The notes under the pieces were generated by a model. That model did not search any database. It had not been told where the DNA came from and was given only the letters and a program-made list of their open reading frames with translations. From Neoceratodus forsteri (taxonomy: Eukaryota; Chordata; Ceratodontiformes; Ceratodontidae): a stretch of 64,000 nt of DNA. Positions within the stretch are counted from its first letter, which is position 1. The number at the start of each line of letters is the position of its first letter. The position numbers and the translations under genes were made by a program. Below are positions 45,836 through 57,094 of the stretch, in pieces. The DNA lies in contig CM057452.1 of NCBI GenBank assembly GCA_016271365.2, positions 826,924,001 to 826,988,000 of the forward strand, written 5' to 3'.

Positions 45836-46214
45836 TCCCAGTAGAGAAGTCCAGTCACACAGCAGTCTTTTCTCCTGGTGTCTTCTGCCAAGCTATTAGC
45901 AGAATCTTTCTAAGGCAGTCTTTAAATGTAGCTTCCTTCTAGCTAAGCCACTCTCCCTACTTACTAGATCTTTCTACAAGTAATTTAAACCTCACAGCTA
46001 TTAAGTCCTTTTGATCACCTGAGATTTACACCTAGATAACTGTTCAGATAACCATTCGGTTCAGTTAACTCAGACAAACACACACTTTTTTTTTGTTTTG
46101 TTTGTTAGTTTTTTTTTACCCTAAATTAAAGGTCCAAGTACAAAAGTTCTTCTTCTTTAGTCCCAGCAGAGAAGTCCAGTCACACAGCAATCCTTTCTCC
46201 TGGTGTCTTCTGCC
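45836..46214 (-). repeat. Duplicated segment in the CR1 5' region
   Basis: About 57 bp (CCCAGTAGAGAAGTCCAGTC to GGTGTCTTCTGCCA in plus orientation) occurs at 45836-45892 and again at 46158-46214, roughly 322 bp apart. This is a repeat inside the 5' UTR and could reflect tandem promoter units. Confidence 0.75.
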
Positions 46215-46625
46215 AGGGATGGGGCTCTGAACCATTGAGAGTGGTCTCCATCACTTCAATTACCAGTTCCTGTGTTTCTCTTCAGGTGGAAACACACACC
46301 TTGAACAAAAGTAACTCTGAAACAGAGCTTAAAGCTCTGAGAGCCTGCACACATTCTGCTGCACTACAGTCTCCCACTCAGACTGCACACAGACTGGCTT
46401 CAAATTCCCCAGCGTTCTACTCTAACCTCCAACTGCAACATTCCAGTATGGCTTATGCAGCTGCGACAGTTCTAAAATGATGTCATCCCTCAGTCTCAGC
46501 TGAGACTGAGAACAGAGTGAGACAGTGTGAAATCCATTTAACTGGAGTTTCACAAGCTGCCTTCCTGCCTACCACTAGGTCTTACTGGGATTTAGTAACC
46601 CCAGGTAACAGGGGGTTACATATAC

Positions 46626-47039
46626 CATACCTAATACTGCATGTACTCTTTCTAATGGGATTAAAACTTGACTTCACATGATTTTCATTATAATTAATTT
46701 GCTTTTCCTGATATTTAACATTCATATTAGTAGCAAATATAACTTTATGTATTACTCATGTAGCTTACAATCTTGTAAAACTGAGCTAATATAATCATCA
46801 ATGATTATCACTTGATCATCCACTGATCATCAAGAAACTTCCTGCTGATTTGTGCTTACAAATATAATCAATAGTCATCAGTTGTTGATTTGAAAGTTCA
46901 TGTTTGATGATTAAACCATGATCTAGATGATGATATTAGATCATGATCTCCCTTGATGATAATATGATAACACTTGGTGATTAACAATGATCAGTCATGA
47001 CTGACCTTCAAAAAACATGATTGATGATTTACTGATTCG
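46626..47039. repeat. TGATNATCA-rich imperfect palindrome
   Basis: Between about 46790 and 47035 the word TGATCATC/GATGATCA and close variants recur more than a dozen times on both strands. The left half (ending GATCATCAAG near 46834) pairs imperfectly with the right half (starting CTTGATGATA near 46952), with the axis near 46893. 46626-46789 is unremarkable AT-rich sequence. Confidence 0.55.
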
Positions 47040-47230
47040 CCAGGGAATGCAGAACATTCTGAAGAGGCTCAGAAGTGAGCAGAGAAATATCAGATGAACT
47101 TCAATGTTGAGAAATGCAAGGAGCTGCATCCAGGAAAGACCAACATGAAGTCAAGATACTAAGTAAATTGCACAGAGATATTGAATCCCAGTATAAAATA
47201 TCTAGGAGTAGGGTGTGTGACTGTCTTGTA
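47040..47230 (+). pseudogene. Small CR1-like RT fragment
   Basis: The plus-strand translation FNVEKCKELHPGKTN, then a SIKYLGVG block, matches the post-YADD CR1 segment FNAKKCKVMHLGNKN...DLGV. It is short and has a stop. Confidence 0.6.
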
Positions 47231-49017
47231 AGAAATAGTCACTAAGTATTCATATACTTATTCAGGGGTAGAAATATTTGGGTATTAGACATCTCTTATT
47301 TGGGTTGAAACAGGTAACAAAAGGTGCTAAAGAGCTTGCCCCATCTCCCAGATAGCCAAGGCTAGTCCAACTGCTACCCCACCGCACTGTAATCTCAGAC
47401 CCCAACCACTCCCTTGTCCTTCTGTGAACAAACATGATTTAAAATCACTGTCTGATGTCCGGCCACCCTCTACACCTCTATGGACAAATAAAAGTATTGC
47501 CCACTGTGCCCACTTTGCCCCACTACATGATGGTGGCAAATTAGGTAAAACACAGCTGTTCAGAAGGATCCACTCTCTATCTCTAATACTGTCTTGACAT
47601 ACATACCCTCCCAACTGGATTTTGCCCTGGCACCTTCTTGTCCAGAATAAATAGTGACTGGTGTGACACTGTGTCCTGGTCCATGATGGAGAGGCAACTG
47701 GTATCCTCCCATCCCAGCTTATAGTCAGCCCCAACCCCTACTACAGTACTTGACAGGTAATGACTGATTCACTGTGCAACTTCAGACATGCAGAAGCTGG
47801 GGGCACAATCTGCCTAGCATCACTCAAGTGATGTTTGGCATACATGTCCCCCGCGCTTTGGACTGATCAGCTTATCAGTCATCAGCTGGTGCTGCTGCTG
47901 GCTGGAGGGCAAACTCAGAGGCTGGGATTGGAGAAGACTTATTCTCCCCCACCCATGCACAACAACAATAATTGCTCAGGAGTCATGGGGGAACACCAGA
48001 TAATACTGTTTTGGTGATGAGTGGACCAGGGCAAAGTTGGGTTGTGGAGGGATATTTCTGCCAAGATGGTGTCAGGTGGGGATAGGGACCTGATAGTAAC
48101 CAGGATTTACCTAAACTGCTGCTCCCAAAATGAGCTGGGGGTCAGAGAACACAGTAGGCACTAGTTTTATTTGGCTATAGAGAGCCTTGGTGGTTTGAGT
48201 TAGAGAGGAAGGTGGGATGGAAAAGACAGTGTTGGGTGAGGGAAGGGCTGATAGCATGCCAGATAGTGCTGTTAAATTGTGCTTGCCCACAGTAAGACCA
48301 GAGAGTGGGGTAGAAGAAGACTAATGGAATGGGGTGGTCATGGGATTAGCGCTGGCTGTTGCATGAGGGAAAAGGCTTTTTTTCTTATTTTATTTTTTAC
48401 TTTTTTTATTAGTTCCCAAATTCAATACCTCAGAATAGGTAAGCAATAGGATACAAGAGGGTTTGGATTGTTACATGATAAACACATGGCCAGCAGCCGG
48501 CCGCAGGTGCATTGTGAGGCACCATGTGTTTTTGCCAAGGGCCTTGAGCACCTGGAAGTGTAGTTATCAGTCACATAACAACCCACACCCTGAAGTATCT
48601 TATTGAGCTTATAAAATGGGTAAACTGAAAAAATGCCAACTTTATTTAATCAGAAACAGGTAATTACTTTTTTGAAATTAAAACCAGGCCTTTTCTTTAG
48701 TTAAAAGCATCTAGCAAAAATAGTTAATTCCCTTCCTGTCAATTATTTGTCTTTCTACACATTCTAGAGATGGAATATGTGTTTATCAGGGAATAAAGGA
48801 ATTTAAATTTCTGCAGAATTCTAATGGCAACATTTTCATCTCTCCCTATGGAAACACAAACAACAGAAGGGCTCAATAAAGCCAGAGATTTAATTTTATC
48901 TGTGTCAGGGCAACAGCAAAGCTTTACTTGGTAGGTAGATAAGGATCAGAGGGGAATTTTTCAAGGTCAGAAAAGATTATCAAGAAAAGAAAACTGTGAG
49001 TAATACTTATGTTTTTA
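47231..49017. other. Unassigned, mostly non-repetitive-looking sequence
   Basis: A 135-codon minus-strand frame (47734-47327) shows no known motif and I do not support it as a gene. 48380-48415 is T-rich. No other element is recognised. Confidence 0.35.
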
Positions 49018-49018
49018 A

Positions 49019-49054
<36 letters not shown>
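49018..49054. repeat. (TG)n microsatellite
   Basis: About 18 uninterrupted TG units. Confidence 0.95.
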
Positions 49055-49055
<1 letters not shown>

Positions 49056-49499
49056 AGGAGGATAATAAAGGAAAGAACATGCAAGAAAATTATTTTTTTA
49101 AATTGTGAGGGAGTTGTGTATTTAGGGCCTTAGCTGACCTTTATAGTGAGTAAAGGGGTGACCATGTTTGTAATGGAAAATCAGGAATTTTTAAACAAAA
49201 GCACTGGTATGTTAATTTGCTGTGTTTTCATTTCTAGCACTTTTTTAATCACTGGTGGTGGTCTCACAATGCACGACTTCTAACCAATCAGGACACAACA
49301 ATTTCCCTACCAGTTTTATAATGCATACTATTCATTATTCAGTCCCACATAATTAATAGCCCATTGTTTGTTGTCTGGCATTTGGGAATTAATGGTCATT
49401 AGTTACACAGTCCTATCTTTGAATACTAATTAACAGCAGTTTACATGCTATTCACAATAGGGGTGGCAGCTAGCAAAACAAACACAATTACCAAGATAG
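49055..49499. other. Unassigned AT-rich sequence
   Basis: No element or frame is recognised. Confidence 0.35.
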
Positions 49500-50045
49500 A
49501 TGTCATAAGCAGGTTGAGAGAGATTATAATTCCTCATGCAGATTATTTATTAGGCTCCACCTCAAATGTGGTATACAGTTCTGGTCCCCTATCTGAGAAA
49601 AGTTGTGTAACATGATTGAGAAAGTTTGGAAAACATGGGGCATGAGGACTAGCTAGCCCGGCTGGGGCAATTTTTCATGGACAACTAAAAAATCAGTGGG
49701 GATATGATCACAGTCTTCAAATGCATGAAATGGATAACATCATAAGACCAAATGCAGCTCTTCAGGATGCAGAGGGATGAAGGGACATAGGGTCACATGA
49801 TGTCTTTGATAGGAGAAGGAGGATTCAAGGGAAATATCAGGACAAACTACTTCACAGAATGAGTGGTGCATTCTTGGAACAGGCTTCCATGGTAGGCTGT
49901 ATCAGCCGATACTGTAAAAACCTTCAAACTCAGGCTTGACAAGCACTTTGAAGAAAAAGGTGTGACAGGATATCCCACTGAGCTGGTGGGATGGAATATC
50001 TTGCAGGACCAAAGGGTCTTCTTTCCTCCATGGAACTGCTGACTA
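49500..50045 (+). pseudogene. Old CR1-like LINE C-terminal fragment
   Basis: In mixed plus-strand frames the C-terminal CR1 blocks can be followed: a CGIQFWSP block (about 49565), a QGNIRTNYFTEWVVHSWN-like block (about 49830-49880), then a VSADTVKTFKLRLDKHFEEK-like block (about 49905-49960). It has more stops than the other copies, so it is an older or different subfamily. A 3' tail is not obvious. Confidence 0.6.
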
Positions 50046-50814
50046 TGTACTGAATGTATAAAACAAGTCATAACATTAACTTTACAGGCTCTGATCAACA
50101 TCAGGAAACAGATAAGAGCAACATAATGGCTCTTTTGCCATAGAAACACAAGTTAGTAACTTGGGGCATTGGCTGGCACCACTGGGCCCAGGAATTTTCC
50201 AACCCACCCCCTTCTCTTGATTTCATGTTGTTATACAAATCTCTGAAGAAAAGGCATTCTTTTCTGGTCTTCTAGGGTTTGAAGAGAATGTGTATGTCTC
50301 TGTATATATGTGCTTTCAGTGTGTGTTACACCCCTTGAACTCACAACACATATGCCACACTGAACCTGGCCTGCTAATGTAGGCTTATGTTATCCTCACC
50401 CTCCTTCCCATTACACAACCCTGCTGCAAGCTGCATTGTAAAATGCTACCCAGTTTATATCTGGGTATGCACACACACACACATATGCACACACACACAC
50501 TCATGCCTAACTGGCATAAGCAAAAAGTTTGTTGTGCTCATGCAAATCAGGTGGAAAAGAGTTTTAGTTGTATTTTCAAAAATGGCTCAGAAAGGTATAT
50601 TGTAAAATTTTTTCCATCCTTCCACTCATTTGAAATGATACACCACATTCTTAAAGAACTGTTGTGCACTGGCTTATCAGCTTAAACTATATTGTTCATA
50701 GTTTGGATTCTGGCACAGCTATTCCAGGAAAACCCAAAATAACATCCTCCTGGTAAAAGAAGTAAAGTAGGATTTAAGAGGAGCATTATTCCTCCTGGAC
50801 CTGTTTGTGAGCAA
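50046..50814. other. Unassigned, with CA microsatellite at 50470-50500
   Basis: Two short CA tracts occur near 50470-50500. No coding or transposon signal is recognised. Confidence 0.4.
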
Positions 50815-50898
50815 GAGCAATATGAAAAAGACACCGCTGTGGTTCTAGAAAGAGGTGGTGAAAAGGTAAATACTGAAAGGGTAGCATTCAGAAGGTAT

Positions 50899-52617
50899 TT
50901 TATTTATTTATTTATTTATTAAATTTTGGTGACTGGTAGGTCCACTGAGCCCCAAAGGTCTCTTTTTCAGGGGTGACCCGGATAACAATACAATATGAGA
51001 TCTGATACAGAGGAGACAACATTTGATTGCATAGGTTGTGGAAGCATAAGGTAGTTACAGACAGTGGTTTCCAAACATGGTAATCATCATGACACAGTTC
51101 TGCCTTGATAGTACTTGGCATAGCAATTTTCATGAGGTAGCATTGGTCCCTAGGTGTCCCTAGGTGTCCTAAGACTACTATGAGGTCCAAGGTTGCCCCA
51201 CCTTTTTAGGGGGTTTGATATAGAGATGTAAGGGCTACCTTAAGAGATGAGGCAGTGGCATGCACTTGTGTCCAGCATGTGGGCCTTGAGCCTAGTGTGG
51301 AAATTCATAAGTGAGGAGGCATCCTGGACCAGGGGAGGGAGCTTGTTCCATAGGCTAGGGGCTTGCCAAGAGAAAGATCTGCCGCCAGCATTGGTCCGAA
51401 CTCTGGGGACTTCAAGCAGAGTTCCTTCTGATGTCCTTAGATTCCTAGAGTTGTGTTTAATAGCTATGGTTCCTGCTATGCTTGGAGGAATGGGGGGTTT
51501 GAGTAGCTTGTAGGCCTGGACGAGCAATGGTTGTTGTAGTCTAGCGGCCAGTGTGGGCCACCGTAGCAGTGCCAGGGTGTCACAGTGGTGACGTCTCTGG
51601 TGGTCTTGGGTAGCGAAACAAGCAATTTTGTTGTATAGGATTTGCATCCTGGATACTTCCTGCTTTGCCATGCCCTGTATAATTGGGGCCACAAAAGTCA
51701 GGGTAGGGAGCAGGACACTTGTCGCAATGGAGAGCCTGGCCTCAGGGATGAGCTGGTCCTTGAGACGGTACAAGGTTCCAAGTTTGCTGTGTAGGGTCCT
51801 GGTGACCTGGTCAACATGGTCTTTATAGATAATTGACTGATCTAGAGTTAGGCCTAAGTATTTTAGGGAGGGGTCTACTTTTATGCATTTGCCAGAGAGT
51901 GTGGTAAGTTGCAGGGATGAGGACCTGTCAGTTCCCAAGGATCTTGGTCCGAATAGTATTGCCTTGGTTTTGTCCACATTTAGTACCATTCTGTTCTCAC
52001 AGAGCCATGTCTCTAGGGATATGAGGTCCTTTTGGGGGAGAGGACCGAGAGCTGCTACATCGCCCAAGGGATGGTAGATGACAGTGTCATCAGCGTACTG
52101 TACAACCGAGCTCTCCCCACAGTAGGAACTTAGTTCATTTGTAAATAGGGAGAATAGGAGGGGGCCTAGTATTGAACCTTGAGGTACTCCCTGTTTTAGT
52201 GGTAGTGGCCCTGACATGGCCCCCTTCCAGTTGACCCTCTGTGTCCGGCCTGATAAGTAATTCCCAAACCACTTGAGGGCATGGGGTCTAGTTCAATGTT
52301 GTGCAGCTTCAGTAGCAGCAGGTTATGATCTACAAGGTCAAATGCCTGGACAAGTCTATGAAGACTGCACCTGTGGGTATCTCATTGTCCATAGCCCTGA
52401 GCACTTCGTCGGAGAAGTTAATGAGGGCAGTATCAGTACCGTGGTTTGGTCTGAATTCATGTTGGGAGGGGGCAAGGAGCTGGTGAGCTTCCAAGTAGTC
52501 CCGGAGTTGGTTGCAGATTAGCCTTTCTTGTATTTTGGCTAGTGTACAGAGAAGAGAGATAGGCCTGTAATTGGTTAGTTTGTCCCTGGGTCCACCTTTG
52601 TGGATAGGTACTACTAT
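50899..52617 (-). mobile_element. L2-like LINE with 9-bp target duplication
   Basis: AGAAGGTAT occurs at 50890-50898 and 52618-52626. The minus-strand element ends in a (TAAA/AATA)n tail at 50899-50920, as expected for target-primed insertion, and is 5'-truncated in the early RT (SIVVPIHKGG near 52600). The first 130 codons (52610-52218) contain stops. The rest is open. Confidence 0.85.
51240..52217 (-). CDS. L2-like LINE ORF2 C-terminal half, 325-codon open frame
   Basis: This encodes the second half of a non-LTR reverse transcriptase. MSGPLPLKQGVPQGSILGPL begins at the conserved VPQGS turn, so the Met is internal to the real protein. FSLFTNELSSYCGESS and VVQYADDTVIYHPL follow, with Y-A-D-D intact at about residues 43-46. 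NVDKTKAILFGPRSLGTD and SLKYLGLTLDQSIIYKDHVD are the post-palm blocks. A helical C-terminal domain ends LWNKLPPLVQDASSLMNFHT and LKAHMLDTSACHCLIS. The absence of stops and the clean target duplication make this one of the youngest insertions here. Its promoter and EN are missing, so it cannot be active alone. Confidence 0.85.
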   Translation of the reverse strand: MSGPLPLKQGVPQGSILGPLLFSLFTNELSSYCGESSVVQYADDTVIYHPLGDVAALGPLPQKDLISLETWLCENRMVLNVDKTKAILFGPRSLGTDRSSSLQLTTLSGKCIKVDPSLKYLGLTLDQSIIYKDHVDQVTRTLHSKLGTLYRLKDQLIPEARLSIATSVLLPTLTFVAPIIQGMAKQEVSRMQILYNKIACFATQDHQRRHHCDTLALLRWPTLAARLQQPLLVQAYKLLKPPIPPSIAGTIAIKHNSRNLRTSEGTLLEVPRVRTNAGGRSFSWQAPSLWNKLPPLVQDASSLMNFHTRLKAHMLDTSACHCLIS

Positions 52618-53282
52618 AGAAGGTATAAGGAGTCACAGAAGAAAGAAGATAGGGAGGTGTATTAGGGGAAACAGAGAAAGCATTAAGGAGTGTAAAGGTG
52701 CAAACTGAAGACAGAATAACCCAGGCAGTAACAAAAGGGGACAAGACAGTTTTCAGGTATGTAAGCAAAAAGTGGAAGACTAGGGAGGGATTTCAAGGTT
52801 AAAAAGAGAAGGGGGGACTATGCAGAGGAGAACCAGGAAAAGTTAGATATCCTGAGCAAATACTTCTGCATAGTGTTCACAGAGGAAGTAGAAGGGGAGG
52901 GGGCACAAAAAAAGTAATAGTAGCTTTGGAGAGTGAGGTTGACACTAGATCCTTTTTTGTAGGAGAGCATCATGAAGGGTTCGCTAATCTGATGGTGGAC
53001 AAAACAATGGGGCCAGGCACCCAAAGGTATTGAGGGTGCTCAGGGAGGTACCAGTTGCACCACTGACAGTCCTATTTAACAGCTCACTGGTTCAAGAGTG
53101 GTTCTGAAGAGCTGAAGGAGGGCAGATGTAGTCCCACTACACAAAAGTGGTAGGAGGGCTGGCAATTATAGGCCAGTCAGCCTGAGATCAGTGGTAGGAA
53201 AGTTAGTGGAATCATGTCTGAAGGAAAGGATTGTGGAATATCTTGAATCCAGTGAGTTATAAGATCCAAGGCACTATGGATT

Positions 53283-53310
53283 CGTGTGTGTGTGTGTGTG
53301 TGTGTGTGGG
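53283..53310. repeat. (TG)n microsatellite within the split CR1 RT
   Basis: TG units replace and expand sequence just before the MNLIDFFDWV-like codons. Confidence 0.9.
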
Positions 53311-53924
53311 GAGGTGATGGTCATGTTAAATGAATCTGATAGATTTCTTTGACTGGGTGACCAAAGAATTAGATCAGGTGGAGTGGTGGATGTGGCTTAT
53401 CTAGATTTCAGTAAGGCTTTTGACATTGTTCCACATGGGAGACTAGTAAACAAGTTGGGTATTTTAGGATTGGGTCCAAAGGTGGCAAACTTGGTAAGAA
53501 ACTTGTTAGGGGATAGTTGACAAGAGGGTGGTGGTAAACGGAGGTCACTCTGAGGAAGGGAAGGTGACCAGTGGGGTGCCTCTGGGATCTGTGCTGGGGC
53601 TGGACCTTTTTTAATGTCTTTATAAGAGACATTGCAGAGGGTCTGGAAGGGAAGCCCTATGAAGAGAGACTAAAGGACCTCAATATGTACACCCTGGAAT
53701 AGAGGAGGGAGAGTGATGACATGATAGAGACCTTTAAATACCTCATGGGGGTAAATAAGGTACAGGAGGGAAGTATTTTCAGAGAAAAAGGAGCTCAAGA
53801 ACAAAGGGCATGCTATGAAGCTTGCGGGTGGTAGATTCAGGAGATACAGTATGTGAGGAAGTATGTCTTCAGAAAAAGAGTGGTGGATTTCGAACAGACT
53901 TCCAGTAGAGGTACTAGAAATATA

Positions 53925-54837
53925 GAAACATAGAATTTGATGGCAGATAAGGACTGCTTGGCCTATCCAGTCTTCCCATTTCTCCTGTCTCCACTATTAC
54001 ATCACACCATGCCCGATCTATAGCTTTCCTCCTCCTCCTTCCTTTTCACTATGATTTATTTGTGTTTATCCCATGCATTCTTGAACCCCACCGCTGTTTT
54101 CACCCCACCACCTCTGCTGGAAGGCAGTTCCAGGAATCCACCGCTTTTCTGTGAAGAAGTATTTCTCACATCTTTCTGGATCTACCCCCCTTTCAGCTTC
54201 ATAACATGCCCCCTTGTTCTTGAGCGCCTTTTCTTCTGAAAAATACTACCCTCCTGTACCTTATTTACCCCATGAGGCATTTAAAGGTCTCTGTCATATC
54301 CCTCCTCTCCTTCTGCTGTTAAAGGGTGTACATATTGAAGTCCTTTAGTCTCTCCTTGTAGGGCTTTTGATGCAGACCCTGCACCATTTTAGTTATCCTC
54401 CTCTGGACCACCTCCACTCTGTGTGTGTCCTTCCAGACATGTGGTCTCCAGAACTGGGCACAGTACTCTAAGTGGGGTATTACTAGGTCATCAATACAGA
54501 GACAACATCACCTCCCTCTTTCTGCTGGTGATAACCCACCCTATGCACCCCAGCATTCCACTAGCCCTCCCTGCTGCCTTGTCACACTGCCTGGTCACCT
54601 TTATGTCATCCAGTATGATTACCCTCAGATTTCTTTCCTGTTGGTGGTTGTCAATACTACTCCACCCATTTTGTACTCCGACCTTGGGTTGCTGTGCCCT
54701 AAGTGCATTGTTCTGCATTTTTTCACATTGAAATCCAGCTGCAATACCCTTGACCACTCCTAGTTTTCTCAGGTCTCTGCTTATCCTTTCCACCCTCCCA
54801 GAGTGTCCACCCTATTGCAGATTTTGGTGCCATCCAC
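53925..54837 (-). pseudogene. CR1 3' end inserted in opposite orientation
   Basis: The minus-strand sequence runs from codons for GTKICNRVDT (54830) through the LGVxxxDDIKVTRQCDKAAGR block (54600-54640) and a LQNWAQYS complement region to the VVDxWxxLPAE block, ending in the tail CTATGTTTCTATATTT near 53925. It is bordered on both sides by the plus-strand CR1, so it inserted later. It is frameshifted. Confidence 0.8.
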
Positions 54838-55058
54838 ATTGAGGCAGAGGAAGGTGGTGAGGGCAAAAACAGTGGTGGAGTTCAAGAATGCATGGGATAG
54901 GCATAAGAGAATCTTAGTGGATAGGAAGGGGGGAGGAAGAAAGAGCCAGGGATCAACTAGGGTCTGCAGTGGTATTGTAGGTGAGGAAAAATGAGCAGAC
55001 TGGGAGAACCAAGTGGTCCTTATCTGCCATCAAATTCTATGTTTCTGTAGGCCTATCA

Positions 55059-55279
55059 CTTGTTTGACTGTGCAGACTACGACCACTGAGTACTATTTTA
55101 GGACAACCATCAGCCACACTGATGGGCAGGTTCTGTGATTTTGCTTAAAAATGAATTGGGTAGAGTAGGCCCTCTTTAATGGATGATAGACTATAGCATC
55201 TAAAATGGGGGCTGAGAGATGCAGTTTCATCCCCCTTAGTGGCGGAACAGGGAAAGGCTTAGTGTACAGAGTACATAAC
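55059..55279. other. Unassigned spacer
   Basis: No element is recognised. A CATAAC copy of the target duplication of the next insert lies at 55274-55279. Confidence 0.35.
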
Positions 55280-55388
55280 AAAAAAACAAGGTGCTGCATC
55301 AGTGTGTGGTCTAAAAGCAAAAAAAGGTAATATTAAATGCACGCTGAAAGTAGAAAATAGAGTAAAAATTGACGTTTCGATGTATGCT
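55280..55388 (-). mobile_element. Second copy of the 142-bp retro-insert
   Basis: The minus-strand sequence shares the block CTCTATTTTCT(A)CTTTCAGCGTG with 17733-17874 and ends in the same AGCACCTTGTTTTTTT. It is truncated at CGAAACGTC. CATAAC flanks it at 55274-55279 and 55389-55394. Confidence 0.65.
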
Positions 55389-55780
55389 CATAACTTTGTT
55401 GTTTTTTAATATTTGTACCCCAAATTTTTAACATAGCCTTCTTATGACCCGCCTTGTGAACATGGGTGGAGAAAATGTCCTGCCTGAAAGGTGATTTTGT
55501 GCTACAAAAGCAAAAACACATTTTGGCTAGGATTTGAAAAACAACAGCTGTCACATTCATGAGGTGCTATGAAAAAATGGTTATGTGGAACATTTGGGAT
55601 TAAAGCATTGAAAATTACCAAAGTTACAAGAGTGCATTGAAAAACTCCAATGTACACTTGTGACTTTGTTGTTTTTAAATATTTTTAGTTCAAAGTTTGA
55701 ACATCGCCTTCTTATGACCCCACCTCATGAGCAAGGATGGAGAACATTTTCAAATCCTGCCTGAAAGATGATTTTGCACA
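55384..55780 (+). repeat. Two-copy tandem repeat, period about 270 bp
   Basis: ACTTTGTTGTTTTTTAATAT through GCCTTCTTATGACCC and CCTGCCTGAAAGGTGATTTTG occurs at 55393-55497 and again at 55661-55777. Confidence 0.75.
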
Positions 55781-55999
55781 GTGACTATAAAATCACCTTT
55801 CAGGATGAAGTTGCATAATTGTACTGCCATTGTTCATCAGGTAGGATCCCAAAAAGCCATGTTGAAAACTTGGGGAAAAAATATTCAAAAAATGACCAAG
55901 TTATGAGGACAAATTCAAAACCCATTAAAATACTTTGAATTGCATGTCTGATTTGCTTAGTTCCTGGTCCAGCATTGAAGAGTGAAGATGTGTCATCAG

Positions 56000-56990
56000 T
56001 CCAGAGAAGACTGCAGTGTTGGACCGATGCTAGGTAAGTAAGGGGTGGGTTTTGAGTGGGAGGGATGGTGGGGGAAGGGTAATGGTGGCTACAGACATCG
56101 ATGTATGGTTTTCTTTTTCAGGGTGTATAAAAATGTTTAAAAACGTCTGAAGGATGGTTTCTTTATTTCAGGTACCAACATCAGAATTGTTGGCACCAGG
56201 GTGGGCTGCCACCGTCACATAGTGAAAACGAGCTGGGTGGAGGGTAGTAGCCAGCAGTGGGGAGTAGGCACCTCATGTCAGCAAATGAATGGGTGCTGAG
56301 TGGGAGAGTCAGGTGGAGGGAGGGTAATGTCAGTGGCAACAACAGACATCAATGGAAGTTTTTCTATTTTACATGGTGTATAAAAAAAAAGAGTACAAGG
56401 CAAGGTTTTTTATTTAGGTACTGACACTGGGATTGGGCATCCTAGTGTCAGTGTTATGTTTGGCGGCATCAGGGTTGGGCTCTCCGGTATCAAACAATGA
56501 AAATGGGTGGGTTGGGGGGTAGTGGCTAGCACCAGGGATTGGGCACCCTGGTGTCTGAAACTTAACAAGGAAAGGGTGGGAGGGACTGAGGGATGGTTTT
56601 CTTATGTTTGGTGGCATTTGGTGTGGGCTCCCCAATGACGTACAGTGAAAACAGGCAGGGTGGGAGTTAATAGCCAGCAACGTGGCTTGAGCTCCCTGAT
56701 ATTGGAAATATAAGAGGGAAGGGGTGGGAGGGATTGAGAGATGGTTTTCTTAATTTTAGGTTACATTGAGGGGGGACCACAACAGGCTGATCAGGATGCT
56801 AATCAGCTCTGCTTGCTGGGCAGTGTTATGCAGATCAAAGGAAAGGGCTACCCTATGATTTGGCCAGTTCTTTCCTTTGACCTCGATGAAGTTTTCATCC
56901 AGCAGGATCAGAACAGTGTCATGATCAGCCTGGCTGATGATTGATCTGACACTGACAAGCCCCTTGCAGACAGCCCTGCATTGGACCGAC
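56000..56990 (+). repeat. Degenerate GT/GGG-rich tandem repeats
   Basis: A block of the type AGTGAAAAYGRGYKGGGTGG followed by GGTAGTRGCCAGCA recurs near 56221, 56495 and 56648, with TTTTCTTWTTTYAGGTA words between. GCAKTGTTGGACCGA occurs at both borders (56011 and 56976). 56757-56960 contains an imperfect hairpin (GATCAAAGGAAAG with CTTTCCTTTGA). Confidence 0.55.
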
Positions 56991-57094
56991 AGTGACACAT
57001 CTCTCAAAACCCACTCTCACACATGAGTGTTTGGCACATGAGCACAAGAGCACACATAGAAATTATAGAATGAGCAAGGGAGCATTAAAAATAA

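Larger units (their letters stand above)
41787..46625 (-). mobile_element. Nearly full-length CR1 LINE lacking its 3' end
   Basis: The minus-strand order is a 5' region (about 46625-45490) with a repeated segment, ORF1 (about 45487-44568), ORF2 EN (44595-43716), a linker (43760-43470), RT (43298-41943) and the start of the C-terminal block. Identity to the subfamily stops at HNLKI-coding sequence near 41787, so the last roughly 60 codons and the CTATGTTTCTATG tail are missing. That is unusual for a LINE and points to a later deletion or replacement. It is the best preserved CR1 here. Confidence 0.85.
50815..55058 (+). mobile_element. CR1 LINE split by two later LINE insertions
   Basis: Host pieces on the plus strand are 50815-50898 (KKTPLWF and KEVVK linker block), 52618-53924 (RRYKESQKKEDREV, then a VVDVAYLDFSKAFDIVPHGR palm and a decayed remainder) and 54838-55058 (VVEFKNAWDRHKRILVD, then the 3' tail CTATGTTTCTG). 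The two gaps hold an L2-like LINE (minus) and a CR1 3' end (minus). A 390-bp segment between the EGLEGK and PYEERL codons is missing at about 53650. All domains are decayed. Confidence 0.8.

Noticed and set aside
47327..47734. 135-codon minus-strand frame
   Set aside because: No motif, no splice or start context and no similarity to the elements present. Could be chance.
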